Of a stretch of 64,000 bases of DNA, positions 10,301 to 21,800 are shown one piece after another. The stretch lies in assembly GCA_930367205.1 (NCBI GenBank), contig OV884013.1, positions 87,855,333-87,919,332 on the forward strand. Reading direction: 5' to 3'. Made by a program: the position numbers and the translations under genes. Positions within the stretch are counted from its first letter, which is position 1. The number at the start of each line of letters is the position of its first letter. The notes under the pieces are model-generated. The model ran no database searches, was not told the DNA's origin, and saw only the letters and a list, made by a program, of their open reading frames with translations. This DNA comes from Acanthosoma haemorrhoidale (Eukaryota; Arthropoda; Insecta; Hemiptera; Acanthosomatidae).

Positions 10301-13039
10301 ACTGGCTTACCAAAACCATAACAACATCCGGGAGACTTTATGCAGAATCAACTAGCTCAAAGTATTTAAACCTAAGGATAGAGCAGTAAGTATAACAATT
10401 TTAATGATTTCATTTTTTAATAATCGTTAATATTAAAAAAAACTTTACTATGATAAAAGTACAATCTGCCTTATCAGGCAATAAGTAATTGCGACAAATG
10501 TTCTCATTCATGCCATATTTACAATTTTCATCCACTCGCTCATTCATACAGTATTTACAAACATACCAGAGACCTCCCAAATCCACATGGTTGAAACCTC
10601 CCTCACATACGAAAGCGGAATGAAGTCCCCCACGCTCCTCCGACAGTAGCGTCACCGGATACGAGCCAGTGGAGGATGACTAAGCTCAGGCCATGATTAG
10701 AGAAACTGGCTATTGTCAGGATTCCCACTATCACGTATTTATAGCAGATCACGAGGCCACTGCCGCTTTAGTATCTGAGGAGGAGTATAGTGATGAGTGG
10801 CACAGTGTAATGACTGTGCTAGGGGATCAGGGTGGTTGAATAGGTTACTATGGAATTTCGTGAATTTGGAAGGAATGAGTTTAGGAATGTAAGGTATATT
10901 GAGATCTTTATGAAGGGTTTTGTTGCTGCCGTGGCAAGGGGCATTAACTATTGTTCTCAGGACTTTTGATTGAAAGAATACGATACGCTCAGGACATTTT
11001 TTGCCTGTACCCCATAGCTCTATTCCGTATGTCCAGATTAGCTTAAGTATAACTTTGTAGATTAGTAATATATTTTCTATTGAGAGATTGGATGTCCTTT
11101 GAATTAGTCTATACAGTTGTCCTAAGTTGTTTAGTTCCTGTCTCTTTAGGTTCGGGTTCTATGTCAGCCAGTATGTTTTGACCTTGTAAAGCAAACCTGA
11201 GTGCCAAACCCTGTCAAAAGCTTGAGCTATGTCCAGAAAGGCAGCAGTGCAATACTGTTTGGTTTCAAGGGCTGAGGATATGTGATCAACAACGCGTAGG
11301 TCTTGTTGAGCAGTGTAATGTCGTATACGGAAACCAAACTGGTGAGTAGGAAAAAAGTTTTTGCATTCAACAATTAGAAGTAGCCGTTTTAATAGGAATT
11401 TTTCAAATATTTTTGAGGGGCTAATTATATAGGGAGTAGGCTAATTAAACGGTAAGATAAGGCGTCATTGGGTGGTTTACCAGGTTTGGCGAATAGGACA
11501 ATAATGGAATGTTTCCAGAGGAGAGGAATTTGCGTCCTTCGGATAATGCAATTGTGAATGTAGGTTATAAAGATTATGGCTTTAGGAGGAAGTTTTTGGA
11601 GAATTTGAGGAGTAAGGGGTACATATCCGTGAGATTTTCAGTAAAGTAATTTTTTCAGATGGTATTTAACCTCAGAGGGGTTAACGGCTTTTGGTGGAAG
11701 TGAGAAAATTTTAAAGCAAACATGGGCATCCGTCCGTTTATCGATCATCTCAGCAACTAGAGCTCATATATATTGTGCAATATTCTTCTTTACAGCCCTC
11801 TCACTCGTGGATGAGGCAGGTTGAGGATCTCTACTGCCCCTAGCCATTTCGTTAATAACGAATGTAGATGTATATATCTACTAGATGTACTGACTTTCAT
11901 TACAGTGACTCTACATCTGTTACATGTCATTCTTCTATATCTTTCTTGGTTGCGTATCGAGATATATTTAGTCATCCACCCTTGTCCGAGGGTATGCCTA
12001 ATCCAAATCCAGCCATATTTGTGTTTTCATAATGAGACCATCAATACTTTTCTTACCAGTTCTGGCCCTAAGTTGAGGTTGAGCATGCCTCCTTAAGTAT
12101 ATTGCAGCAGTTTCTTATAATGACCTGTAATTTAAATCCTTACAGTGCTGCTAAGTGTACATACATCGGACTTGAAAATGTGTGTTCTGGTAAACACCAG
12201 GAATTAGGATTTTTAAAAGTTAGCTGAATATGTCATTAGATAACAAACAGCCATCACCAAACGTTTTTCCCTCAGTAATTATTTTAGACAGCCTAATCCT
12301 GTTAATACATCTGAGAAAATAAAAACTCAGTATTTCTCTTAAGTGATGCCAGATTGTGTGGATTGTATGCTTAATTTTCCTGCTGCTTCTATTTTTCCAT
12401 TAGTTTTTATACTTATCATAGCAAGAGCTCTATGGTTTGATGTACTATTTAGTTTGGCTTTGATGGTTCATATTTCTGGAATACACTTTCAGGATCTCAG
12501 TTAATTTATTAGCCAATTATACTCTCTAACCCCTTCGCAATTATATTGTAGTATTTCTATATAAAATCAAGTTATATAATCCTCTTATGGCTGAGCTGGC
12601 TTGAGGATAGGTTACATTTCCCTTAAATGGAAACAGAACAAGTTAGGTTCTCACCTCCAGAGATGTGATAGCTATTGTATTGTGATGCCACAAAATAAAT
12701 TGCATTTTTATTTAGAGTTATTACACCAGAAATTTTTGTTTTTAAATATTATTCTAAGGCCACAATTTCCAATTGATTAGATTATTTTCCTGTCCTCGAT
12801 TAATATTATGAAAAATTTTCAGAAATCCGGTCACTGTTCCAAGCAGTTGTGTTTGGTTTGAAAATGAAATTATGTATTTCCCACGCATTGCTCTTGAAGG
12901 AAGTTTCAGTAATTTAGTTGCAGTCAACCACTACTCTGTAGGCGGCCACTTTGCAGCACTTGAAGAGCCTGAACTTCTTTCAGAAGATATATGGAACTTT
13001 GTGAAGATACTTAGAATTAAAAATGTTAGGTCAGTGTAA
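4194..13039 (+). CDS. Jheh: Juvenile hormone (microsomal) epoxide hydrolase, six coding exons
   Basis: Joined exons 4194-4379, 4465-4708, 6817-7120, 7897-8090, 10154-10385 and 12823-13039 give 458 residues plus stop, the usual family length. Insect members of this family hydrate the epoxide of juvenile hormone to the diol at the ER membrane and may also act on xenobiotic epoxides. Seen in the sequence: a hydrophobic anchor at about residues 9-26; an N-terminal EHN-type region to about 140; HGWPGS (154-159, oxyanion hole); GGDWG with nucleophile Asp229; Glu402 in FENEIMYFP; and GGHFAALEEP with His429. The Glu-His spacing of 27 equals that of mammalian microsomal enzyme. All junctions are GT-AG and all phases join. 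The start is the first ATG after an acceptor-like site and directly precedes the anchor. Introns 2, 4 and 5 hold transposon pieces. Preference for juvenile hormone over other epoxides is inferred from family resemblance. Confidence 0.93.
4465..4708 (+). CDS. Jheh: Jheh coding exon 2
   Basis: Residues 63-143, the rest of the EHN-like domain, with FEYGFNTDYLNKFVEFWK and QIGGLNVHFIHVKP. Acceptor CTAG, donor AAAG/GTAATA, ending in phase 1. Confidence 0.92.
5657..6083 (-). mobile_element. Solo LTR of a TGTAGCG-type retrotransposon (copy A, Jheh intron 2)
   Basis: On the minus strand the element starts TGTAGCGACCGC and ends CCCGACG. It is flanked by a 5-bp target-site duplication, AACAG, at 5652-5656 and 6084-6088. 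The internal segment with TCAAAAATGGAGTCAGATAG and CACTTGTCACCAGG matches LTR copies at 13302-14091 and 44099-45766. No internal retroviral-type genes remain, so it is a solo LTR left by recombination. Confidence 0.8.
6817..7120 (+). CDS. Jheh: Jheh coding exon 3 (catalytic nucleophile)
   Basis: Residues 144-244 and part of 245. It carries HGWPGSVKEFY, the LPGYGFSEA turn and HGGDWGAIIG with nucleophile Asp229. Acceptor TTTATACCAG, donor AATAG/GTAACA, phase 2. It is GC-richer than the flanking introns. Confidence 0.95.
7897..8090 (+). CDS. Jheh: Jheh coding exon 4
   Basis: Residues 245-309: RILGYHSNLC directly after the nucleophile region, then lid-domain sequence with ESGYYHIQASKPDTIG. Acceptor TTTTGTATAG, donor ATAG/GTAAGT, phase 1. 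Confidence 0.93.
8286..9070 (-). pseudogene. Jockey-like LINE 3' fragment in Jheh intron 4
   Basis: The minus strand at 8557-8838 encodes RIQFQSKVLRTISNSPYYVS and TLHNDLNIPYILELIPSKF, the characteristic end of Jockey-type reverse transcriptases. Upstream (about 8900-9070) is a decayed LNRRFGKQY-like stretch. The 3' non-coding end, from ATGTTCTCATTCAT at 8286, is shared with the copy at 10499-11760. It is 5'-truncated with several frame breaks and lies antisense to Jheh. Confidence 0.75.
9300..9560 (-). pseudogene. Probable LINE polyprotein C-terminal remnant
   Basis: Minus-strand translation gives DIVKRLKMDRAQNIAGERLT and, in a shifted frame, KVALARDAWIWLLDEARFTG. This fits the common LINE ending with a WR..A.DR..W pattern and an EA....G tail. 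Family unresolved. The adjacent 9637-9930 open frame on the plus strand (ending RPTSARFAPF) is unassigned. Confidence 0.4.
10154..10385 (+). CDS. Jheh: Jheh coding exon 5
   Basis: Residues 310-386 and part of 387, with the strongly conserved LTDSPVGLAAYILEKFSTGT and DNIMIYWLT. Acceptor TTTCATTTCAG, donor GAGCA/GTAAGT, phase 2. Confidence 0.95.
10499..11760 (-). pseudogene. Internally deleted Jockey-like LINE in Jheh intron 5
   Basis: Reading the minus strand from about 11700 downward gives WKHSIIVLFAKPGKPPNDA, then FFPTHQFGFRIRHYTAQQDL, then AAFLDIAQAFDRVWHSGLLY (RT palm motif A), then a stop. It resumes at NLSIENILLIYKVILKLIWT and ELWGTGKK, FFQSKVLRTIVNAP, TLHKDLNIPYIPKLIP. The segment that should hold the YADD catalytic motif is missing near 11165. 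The 3' end is shared with 8286-9070. The element cannot make an active enzyme. Confidence 0.78.
12823..13039 (+). CDS. Jheh: Jheh terminal coding exon 6 (acid and His of the triad)
   Basis: Residues 387-458. It holds FENEIMYFPR with Glu402 and YSVGGHFAALEEPELLSEDI with His429, then a short tail KILRIKNVRSV and TAA. The AG/GTCAGT near 13029 could act as a donor to an acceptor TTGTTTTCAG ending at 13107. That product would end NVRP, so the enzyme core is the same either way. Confidence 0.9.
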
Positions 13040-13301
13040 ACAAACAATTTTATAAAGATAACATGTGACTTATATATTATCCATTAACAAAGGTAATTTG
13101 TTTTCAGACCATAATACAAGAAGAACAATTATACAAACACTTTTACCCGTTTCTAATAATGCTGTGAATAGAATATTTCATTTAAAAATATTTATATTGC
13201 GAGATCTAATCTTAATTAGGAATCATTCCCAGATGAAGGATGTAAAAACGATAAACCCACAAAAACTAGTCATAAGAATATTATTTACATTATAATAAGA
13301 C

Positions 13302-14091
13302 TGTAGCGATTGCCAATCACATATGTAAATTACCCTATGCTCTGGTGCATAATGTATTATAATAGAAATGCAAATCTGTGTAAACTTCTTGTAATAAATC
13401 ATAGAGAGGTCGGTAGTCGTGAAACAGGTAACGGGGACGAAGGTCCTGCAATAAAACCCTAGAGGATAAGCCACTGCCCCTAATAAAATAGACCTTCAGT
13501 CACGTTCCGGCGATCATAAAATCATGCCAGAAACAGTTTAGGTCATGTATCTCGGGAGGTGTGACATCATAAAACATACCCCCGGCAGACAGGCTCCGCC
13601 TCCCGGTAGGGAGGGGCGACGGATATTTAAATCAAGGGTTTTCGCCCTGAAAAAACACTCTGTTTCTTAGTCTCCACAGCCGCACTACTTGTCACTTTAC
13701 AGCAGGGCCACTTGGCCCTGGTAGGCTCTCTTCACTCTTCTCCAGTCTCTGCATCTCGAAAGTCGCGATACTCCAGGGCCCTGGAATCTTCTACTAGTCT
13801 ACTCTCTCTCTGCCACACCTCTAGCAGACCTCTGACAACTTGTACCTACTTCGCTGCCGATCTCTCGCCCGAACTCTGAAAACTGGTCTTATTCTTTACG
13901 AACCTCTGAACCTCATCCTGAATACAGTGTATTGTCGGGATACACACCTATCAATAAATGGAGTCAGATATTAACGCCTACATGGAACATGATCCATGTT
14001 GTAAACTATAACAATCCGCACTTGTCACCAGGCTAGAGTGATCAGGCACTCCCTTAGTGACGCCCCCCGACAATTGTTGACCTTTCCGACA
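13302..14091 (+). mobile_element. Solo LTR of the same family (copy 1, downstream of Jheh)
   Basis: Begins TGTAGCGATTGCC and ends TTTCCGACA. It is flanked by 5-bp target-site duplications AAGAC at 13297-13301 and 14092-14096. It contains a TATTTAAA box near 13623, a pyrimidine-rich stretch at 13660-13870, and AATAAA at 13393 and near 13952. ATGGAGTCAGATATTAACGC and CACTTGTCACCAGG are shared with copies A and B. No internal coding region remains. Confidence 0.82.
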
Positions 14092-15757
14092 AAGACTAAT
14101 GGGGTATGCTGATATAATGGCCTTTCCTGGAAGAAGCTAGTCAGCGCAGATTACTGATCCCACAATGAAGAATGAAACCCTCATCAGGATCAAGAATAAA
14201 AGTCGGGTATTGAAATAATGAAGATTCCATTGTATTTTTTGTAGTAAAGCCCTCAGCATTATTTTTATTTTTTTTTAAACCCCTTGGACCATGTGGAATG
14301 AATGAAAAGCTACATAAACTAAAAATGTATCGCATACATACTCCATCTACTGTCACCATTATTATATCGAGGTGAATGTTAAATTTATACAATGGCAATA
14401 AAAGTTACAGGTTCTTAACAAGTACTTTTTGCTTTGCATTAGCTCTCGGCTGGAGCAGGTATCAAGTATCAGCCCCCACTACTGTTACGACCACGATTGT
14501 TAGTATCCATGTGACTATGAGTATCTGCTTCATTTTGACTGGATCAAGTCCTTGTATCAACTACTTTAAACCAACCATGAAGCGATCTCCCGAATGAAGA
14601 GTTGACTATCAGTCTACCTCCCAAGAATGGGGAATTTTGTGAAAAAGATGACGATGATGAAAGATATATATGCAGAAAGTGACATCATTCAAGTAAACAA
14701 CATTAAATTTTGTCTTCCCACGAAGTTTGTATTTCTATTTGACAAGGGCATTCAGAAACGGTGACATTATAGCAGATGAAAGCGCTTGTATTATAGAAAT
14801 GGCAACTTGTGAAACCAATTCGGACATTTCTTGCTTAATTTAAGCTCACAACCAGCAATTATTTCATAAGAAGTTATCATCCCACAGGAGATACAAGCTG
14901 GAATCGGAACAAATAAAAAATCTTCTCCATTGTCTCAAAGGAAGAAAAATTTATTGATTGTCCTGTAATAACCTGCACAGACCAACATTTGCACAAGGTT
15001 TTAACAATCTGCTTCAGATTTAGCAGGGAAGCAAGTTTTATCTTGATTGCAGACTGAAAAAGGTAGTGGCACTGTGAGTCTTAGCCTTCTTAACTATTGG
15101 AAACATTAATCAGGAAAAATCAGTTCCGTACCTTGTATCAAACAAGAAGCTTTTAAAAAGCTGTGGCCTAAAAGCAACTTCTTGTCATCACAGCAATGTA
15201 TACCAGTTTGTGAAGCGTGTAGTGCTGGTGTGCACTAAAACAAGGAATGATGTATAGCTGGTAGCAGGTTGAAAAGGCATCTCCCATGATGACAAGGCCA
15301 CCATGCCTCACAATCTTTAGTTTCCTGAAGGGGATACAATTTTATAATAGAATTAAATATGCTTATTAAAGACCCTTTATTGTCAAAATAAGGTGCAGGA
15401 GTGACAAATAAATAGTATAAAAAACATAAAGCATACTAAGTCTTTAATTACATAAGTAATATCAAATTGCATACACACATAAACAAAAATCAAGTTTCAG
15501 AATCCTAAATAACATATTTATTTATTACAATAAAGGTTAGAAAAAAAAAAAATAAAAATAAATGTCATCATAAAAAATACAATTCTTGTCTATTTTCTTT
15601 TAAAAACAATGAAAATTAAAGTTTCATTTTTCAACTTTTTTTAATTAAACAATTGCTTTAACATACATACATCCCCCTTAGAATATTAAGGTGTCTACAA
15701 GGGTACCATATACAATAATAAAAACATCTAAAAGAAATTATAAAGAACAGAGAGCAA
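14092..15757. other. Intergenic stretch between the convergent gene ends
   Basis: No gene, RNA or defined mobile element is recognised between the solo LTR and the CPSF6 stop. The part nearest CPSF6 (about 15520-15757) is probably its 3' untranslated region. On the minus strand AATAAA occurs at 15517-15526 within TTATTTATTA, a possible poly(A) signal for CPSF6. Confidence 0.5.
15517..15526 (-). terminator. Candidate CPSF6 poly(A) signal
   Basis: Two overlapping AATAAA hexamers on the minus strand lie about 235 bases beyond the CPSF6 stop. In AT-rich DNA this hexamer is common by chance. Confidence 0.35.
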
Positions 15758-15890
15758 TTAGTGTCGCGAGGAAGTCCTTGTGCTATCTCTCTCCCGTTCT
15801 CTCTCTGAGTGCCTTCCTTCGCGATCCCTATCACGTTCACGGTCTCTGTCTCTTTCCTTTTCTCTCTCACGGTATCTCTCTTCATAATAC
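15758..15890 (-). CDS. CPSF6: CPSF6 exon 13 (terminal, RE/RD tail)
   Basis: Residues 522-564 and the TAA stop. It is almost wholly alternating Arg with Glu/Asp, ending STRTSSRH, as in other CPSF6 tails. Acceptor on the minus strand is CAGTTCTAG. Confidence 0.92.
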
Positions 15891-18800
15891 CTAGAACTGT
15901 TAACAAGCATATGCTACAGTGAGAATAAAATTAATCGGGCTACACTACAAGATAAGTAAAACATAAATCACATTCAATGTATGTAATAAAAAATAACAAT
16001 AGAAAAGTATAATAAAAAAGAATGGGTGGCGACATTTTTGGCAGTAGAACTTCTATCTTTCGGTTTTAACTATGTATCCATTAGAATTTTAAATAACATC
16101 TTTGAATAAGATATTTTCAGAAATAAGAAAGACTTTTTTTGAAAAAATCACTTGGTTCTGTCATTAGCTCATTGTTTTCATTCAATTTTCACTTAATTTT
16201 GTAATGTTTTTTTTTTATGATGGCAGAGGGCCCCCCCATGGTTGGAGTTACTTTATCTAAGATAACAATTTTAATATAAAAATTAAAGGATGTACACACC
16301 CTCTTCAGACTTGACATTGAGGCAAATCAAAGAACATAACATTGGCAAAAGAAAAAAATGTAACTATCGTAACTAGAATTAGTAACATTAATAACTGTTA
16401 AAGCTGTATCTTAAACACGGATAAATACAGTAACTATAAAGTTTTTGTATATATTATTTTTAACAAATATATAAAAAAGTGGTGCACAAATTTAAAAAAA
16501 GAGCACGGCAAAAGGAGTTAGACATTCAAAGCCAAGGAGAGATCCATAGCTCTTATTTGAGTGCCTACCATATAATTAAGCGAGTACTTCGACACTTATA
16601 TAATAACAATAAATTTAATCAGACTATATTTCCAGCTCGGTCAGAAAAATCTCCTGCACCTGTTCATTAAACTAGGGGGGAAATACTAAAAATAATAATT
16701 TGTATCAATGGTTATGTCAAACAAATTGAAATCATCAGTTTATCAAGAGATTTGGTATCGATAATTTAAGAGAATACAAATAAGAATACTACTGTAACCA
16801 TCCAAAACTTTAAACAATTAATCAGGTTTGTGATATAAATTTATCAACATTTAAAACTAAAAGGGCTAGTCATATTTGATAAGTAAATTTTTGTGGATTA
16901 TAATTGCGTTAATTAATCAAAGAGTTGTTATATCATGACAAAGTCAAAAACACCTCTAGAAAAATAGTAGTCCATTCAAGGGAAGAAATTACAAAAATAT
17001 GTTCAATAAAAAATGGTTAATATTTTTTGCATGTACACCCTGAAACATAGAAAGTGGTTCAATATTTAAATGCAGAAAAAAAAAAATTCAACCCAAGAAA
17101 CCTTAGAAGAAAATTAAAATGAGACTTGCCTGGAACTTGTGAAATCTTTCCCAGATTTTATGAATGCCGACAAAGAAAATGACATTGAATGGCTAGTTGC
17201 CTGACCAAAAGGGAGAGGGTCTTTCACTTTCAAACAGACACAGGGTAATCGTCTTTGTTTTTCTGTTCTATGATGGAAGTTGTAAAAATGATTCAATTAA
17301 TCTAAAATTTTGAAGGCATATTACTCAAACCTCGCATTTAGTTGATTATATGTTGGTCAAAACACAAGAATTATGAATAAGTAATAATACTTTTTTAGTA
17401 TTAAACATGAAAAAAGTCAGCCCGGTTAGACTTTTTCGATTTCTGAAAGTCACATGATCAGGCACATATCGAAAACAGACACAAGAAACTATTTCCAAAA
17501 ATGGTCTGCAATAGGAATGACAAATGAATATCACCCGATCTACTAATTTAAATAGTTTTTTTTTTTCCTTCCAACCATGAGTTAGGTTCCTGGTGGATGT
17601 TTTATAACTCTGAATGATTAGAAATAATGTATGCAAAATCGCACAATTAAGATAGTTCTGTACCAGTAAGATAACTCTCAGTCACATACTTCCAATTGGA
17701 CCAAGGAAAAGTTAGTTGGAGGACCATCATGGGATAGTACTCCTGCCACAACCACTATGCATTCAAGAGCTCACTCCATAAGATTAGATTATTTAATGCT
17801 TGTTTTGATGCATGGCCAACTTTCTTCAAGGAAAAAAATTTGATTATTTTGCAGAAGTCGAAATTGTGGTGGAGGAATTTTTCGACAACTGTCCCAAGCA
17901 CCAGAGAATGTGCTTCAGTTCAGCAACTGGTTGACAGTGAATCAAAACGGGTTAAATTTTGAATATTAATTGTATTTTATAATACAAAGACAATTTCAAT
18001 TATTAGATAAAAACAGGAATTTATTTCAATTCACTCTATTATAATGATGGAAGGATTTTTGGTTAAAAATACAACTTGTGCCTCAGACAATCAACAAATA
18101 TTATTCCTTTAATTTTAATTTATTGTAAGCTCTAGTAATTTTGTTGAATGTTAACCATTTGAAATAGTAACATAATGCACTAGGACCATATAGAACCCTG
18201 AGATAAAAATCATTCTAACATTATTTTAAATAAAATTGGAATCGCTACAGTATTTTAGTTTATTCATATGAATTTCAAAAAATGTAATTCACTTTACGAT
18301 TTACATATTTAAGTTTTAGCCTAGAAAAACTTTTTTTTTGATCTTTGAAAAAATGGCTAGGCGAAGTGATGAATATGAAACGGGCCTGAAAATGTATAAA
18401 GTCTGAAAGGCAACCTATCAACCTCATAACACACGATAAAGACCAAATATTATGAGTGAAATTTGATAGATTGAAGAAAAGTTCCCAGAGGAAAAATGTT
18501 TCCAGGCATTGGATCTTTTAATAAATAGTTATTTACAAGTAAACACTTATAGAGTCAGTTAACAACTAAAAGAAACATTGCAACAAAAATTCTACAGAAG
18601 GATATGCACAATTTTTTGAGAAAATTATTATTTGCTTTTACATCCTTCAATATACCATATATTAATGAAAGCAATTATTTTACCAGGATAAAAAATCAAT
18701 GGGGAAATGAAATATGAAATGAGGGATATGAAAACAGAGATAAGAATTCAAATACCAAATAAAATACAATTAGTCTACTTTTGAGCAAAAGAATCATCTA

Positions 18801-21800
18801 CCTTTTTTTCTCTTATTGAAAAATTTGTGGGTTTTCAAAGTGTTTCAAAATGTAAGCTTTGTAGATTTACATCATATTTTTACTGAATAAATAGCAATTT
18901 TTTATAATTATTGTTCTATGGTATTTAATTACATAAAATAATAATTTTACGAATTTAAATTTATTTTGTATTAATCCTTTTAACTGTCAATATTTAATGT
19001 TGAAAAAAAAAAATTAAAAATGTTACCTCGATTTTTCGTGTTTTTCTATTTTCCGTGGACTCCCGCCCCTGTCACTATCCCGAAAGATCGAGGTTCTACT
19101 GTACATCATAAAAATAAAAGTTTTAACTTTCAGCAATCATTTTATTTGAGTACCCTAGGCCTATAAGACTCAGAGAACCTCAAAAGATAAAGTTTAAAAA
19201 AACACAAAAAACAATAAGTAAATAAAAGGTAAGGCAAGTCAATCTATACTTTATTTTAATGAGAAGTAATAGTGCAAAGGAAAAAATCATTTAAGAGGAT
19301 AGTTTCCTAACCATATATGATTTTCGAAAAACAAATTACTACAACCTTGGAGATATGAATGAATTAAAAATATTGATGTGTACATAAAATACCTGTCATC
19401 ACGACTCCTTTCACGGTCTCTTTCCCTGCTTCGTGATCTCTCCCTGCCATAGCTGCTGCTTCCACCGCTTTCTCCATAGTATCTAACACAACAAATGTAG
19501 AATTAGAGATTTTGCTGTAAACAAATAATTTTACACTACCATATATTTATTGTGAAGCCTGAAAAGACAGGGTCTATTTTATTTCAGATGTAGTGATCGT
19601 CTTTTATCTGTCGGTATTTTCAGTAATCCCGGTCCAGATTACTGAACTTAATTGACTTACTGAATGGCTTGATGAATAAAGACTACAAAAGGACATTCAT
19701 TCAGCGTTGAGTTCATTCGCCATGTGCTAGAACAGAGAGTAGTAGGCACGGCACCAACAGTGAAGAAACCAACCCATCCCCAACAACAATAAAGAATGTA
19801 TCCATGTTGTTCATTATATATATATATATATCATTGTTTGTATTAGGTAACTGTTAGTTAAATAATATACAAATCTTTATGAAATTTTTATAAATGTCCT
19901 TGGACTCCTTATGAATAAGAAGTAAAATTTTATTAAAGACAAATTATTGATATATATTAAATGATTTGAAGCTTTGGGGTCCACACTAGACTAGCAAGCA
20001 GGTTGGTAGACATGATCCAACAAAAGGGGATCAAGTTCAAAGGAAACAAATGTTATTAGGGTGACTCACAAATATTTGAAGATAAAGTGGAGTTTACTAC
20101 TCATTTTGTCATTAGCTTAATACTTATTAACTCCATAAAGAGGATGAGGTAGTCTAGTACAAAAACCATGAGAGCAGTAATAAAAGAAACGCAATCATGA
20201 TAGAGGGACAAATATTCTATTTTATTGAAATGGTTTAGTTGCAAATAAAATGAATTTCCAGTGGCTAAAAATGAAGTGAAATTTTCTGCCCAATCAAATT
20301 TATTAAGTATATTAAATCTGATATTGACATTATAGTAAAATGTTTTAAAACCACTGCCATTTTCCATTTGACATAAGACAGCACTATAATCTTTACTCAA
20401 TAATAAAGCCTTAACCTACTATCTTCTTATATTTTTTCACTGCTTTTACATTGATAATAGGGGCCTGGGCACTTAAAACAAAAATCACTTCCTTCCTCAC
20501 TCCCCCCCCCCCTTTGATAGCCCCTTTAAATTTACAGATAATTATACATAATCTTCCTCACTTTTTTTTTTCCCATACCCCTTAAAAAAAATGACAAAAC
20601 TTTTATTTACTATAGATTCTTAGGCGAATCTATTAACATACTACATTTTATATGTCCTGTACCATTGGTACACTCTATACAAGGTCTGAATCGGCTAGCT
20701 AGACATCATTGTTACTAAGTCTAGGTATTTTGTTACTGTGGGAATGGAAATGCTTGTTTGCTAAAATGTTGTTGCTACAAATGGTGTTATGCAGACAATG
20801 GAATGTCTCTCTCTCCCCTGCATCTGGGAAGAATGCCATAACATTACGTAGTAATACGATGGGGAAGATTTGAAGGTAAAAAAATATCAAACATACGTAA
20901 AAAGGGGGTATGAAAATGGAAAGGGGAACTGTCATCTTTCACCTCTCCTGCTGGGCATAAATAAAATGGTAAGCAAAATGAGACAGGTCTTTGTGAGAAA
21001 TGAGAGAGAGGATCCAGGAAGAGCTGGTCAATATTTCAGACATCATAATTTTAAACTGCCACAAGCTCAAATGGTTTGGACATGATAAAAACGCTCGCCT
21101 CTCTGCCCCCCCCCCAGCCAAGGCTGATGACTTTATATCATGAGTGCCAAATTTATTTTTTCCTTTTTATTGGAAATGTTATTTGTACGAGGGTGGTCTG
21201 AAAAGTTTCCGAGCTTTTATTTTAGCTTTTATTTATTTTATTATTATCTTCATGTTGAGGTCGGAAACTTTTCAGACACCTGTGTAAATTTAAGGTTTAA
21301 TACTAGTATTAATTATTAATTAACAATAATTAGCATTATTGGTCAAGGAATGTGTTTTTAGTCTTTATAAATAATATTCATTGTTATTGATTTGAAGATT
21401 TATTGTTAATAATTATTTGCTCGAAAAATTTCTTTGCTCATTAAAAATAAATATTCCTCTTAGAATCACTCAATTAATGCTATATTATTCTTAACCAGCA
21501 CTTTTCATCTTCACAACTCAAGTTCTGCATTCCAGACATCCAGTTAAGCTAAGTCAACTTTGCACCCAAAATATCAGCCTCATTGTTTGCTATAAGTATC
21601 AACCACATTTATATTGTGGTGGTTCATTATTACCAGTGATCCAATTCAGCTTTACATATTTAATTTTATACCCCAAAAGTATTCCTGTTTTATCATTATA
21701 TCATGTTTTTATTTTAAGTATGTATAAAATTTTGTTATTCATAACTTAAGTAGCTAATTTTACATAAAGTTGACCAAGATTATTAACAATTTTATATCTA

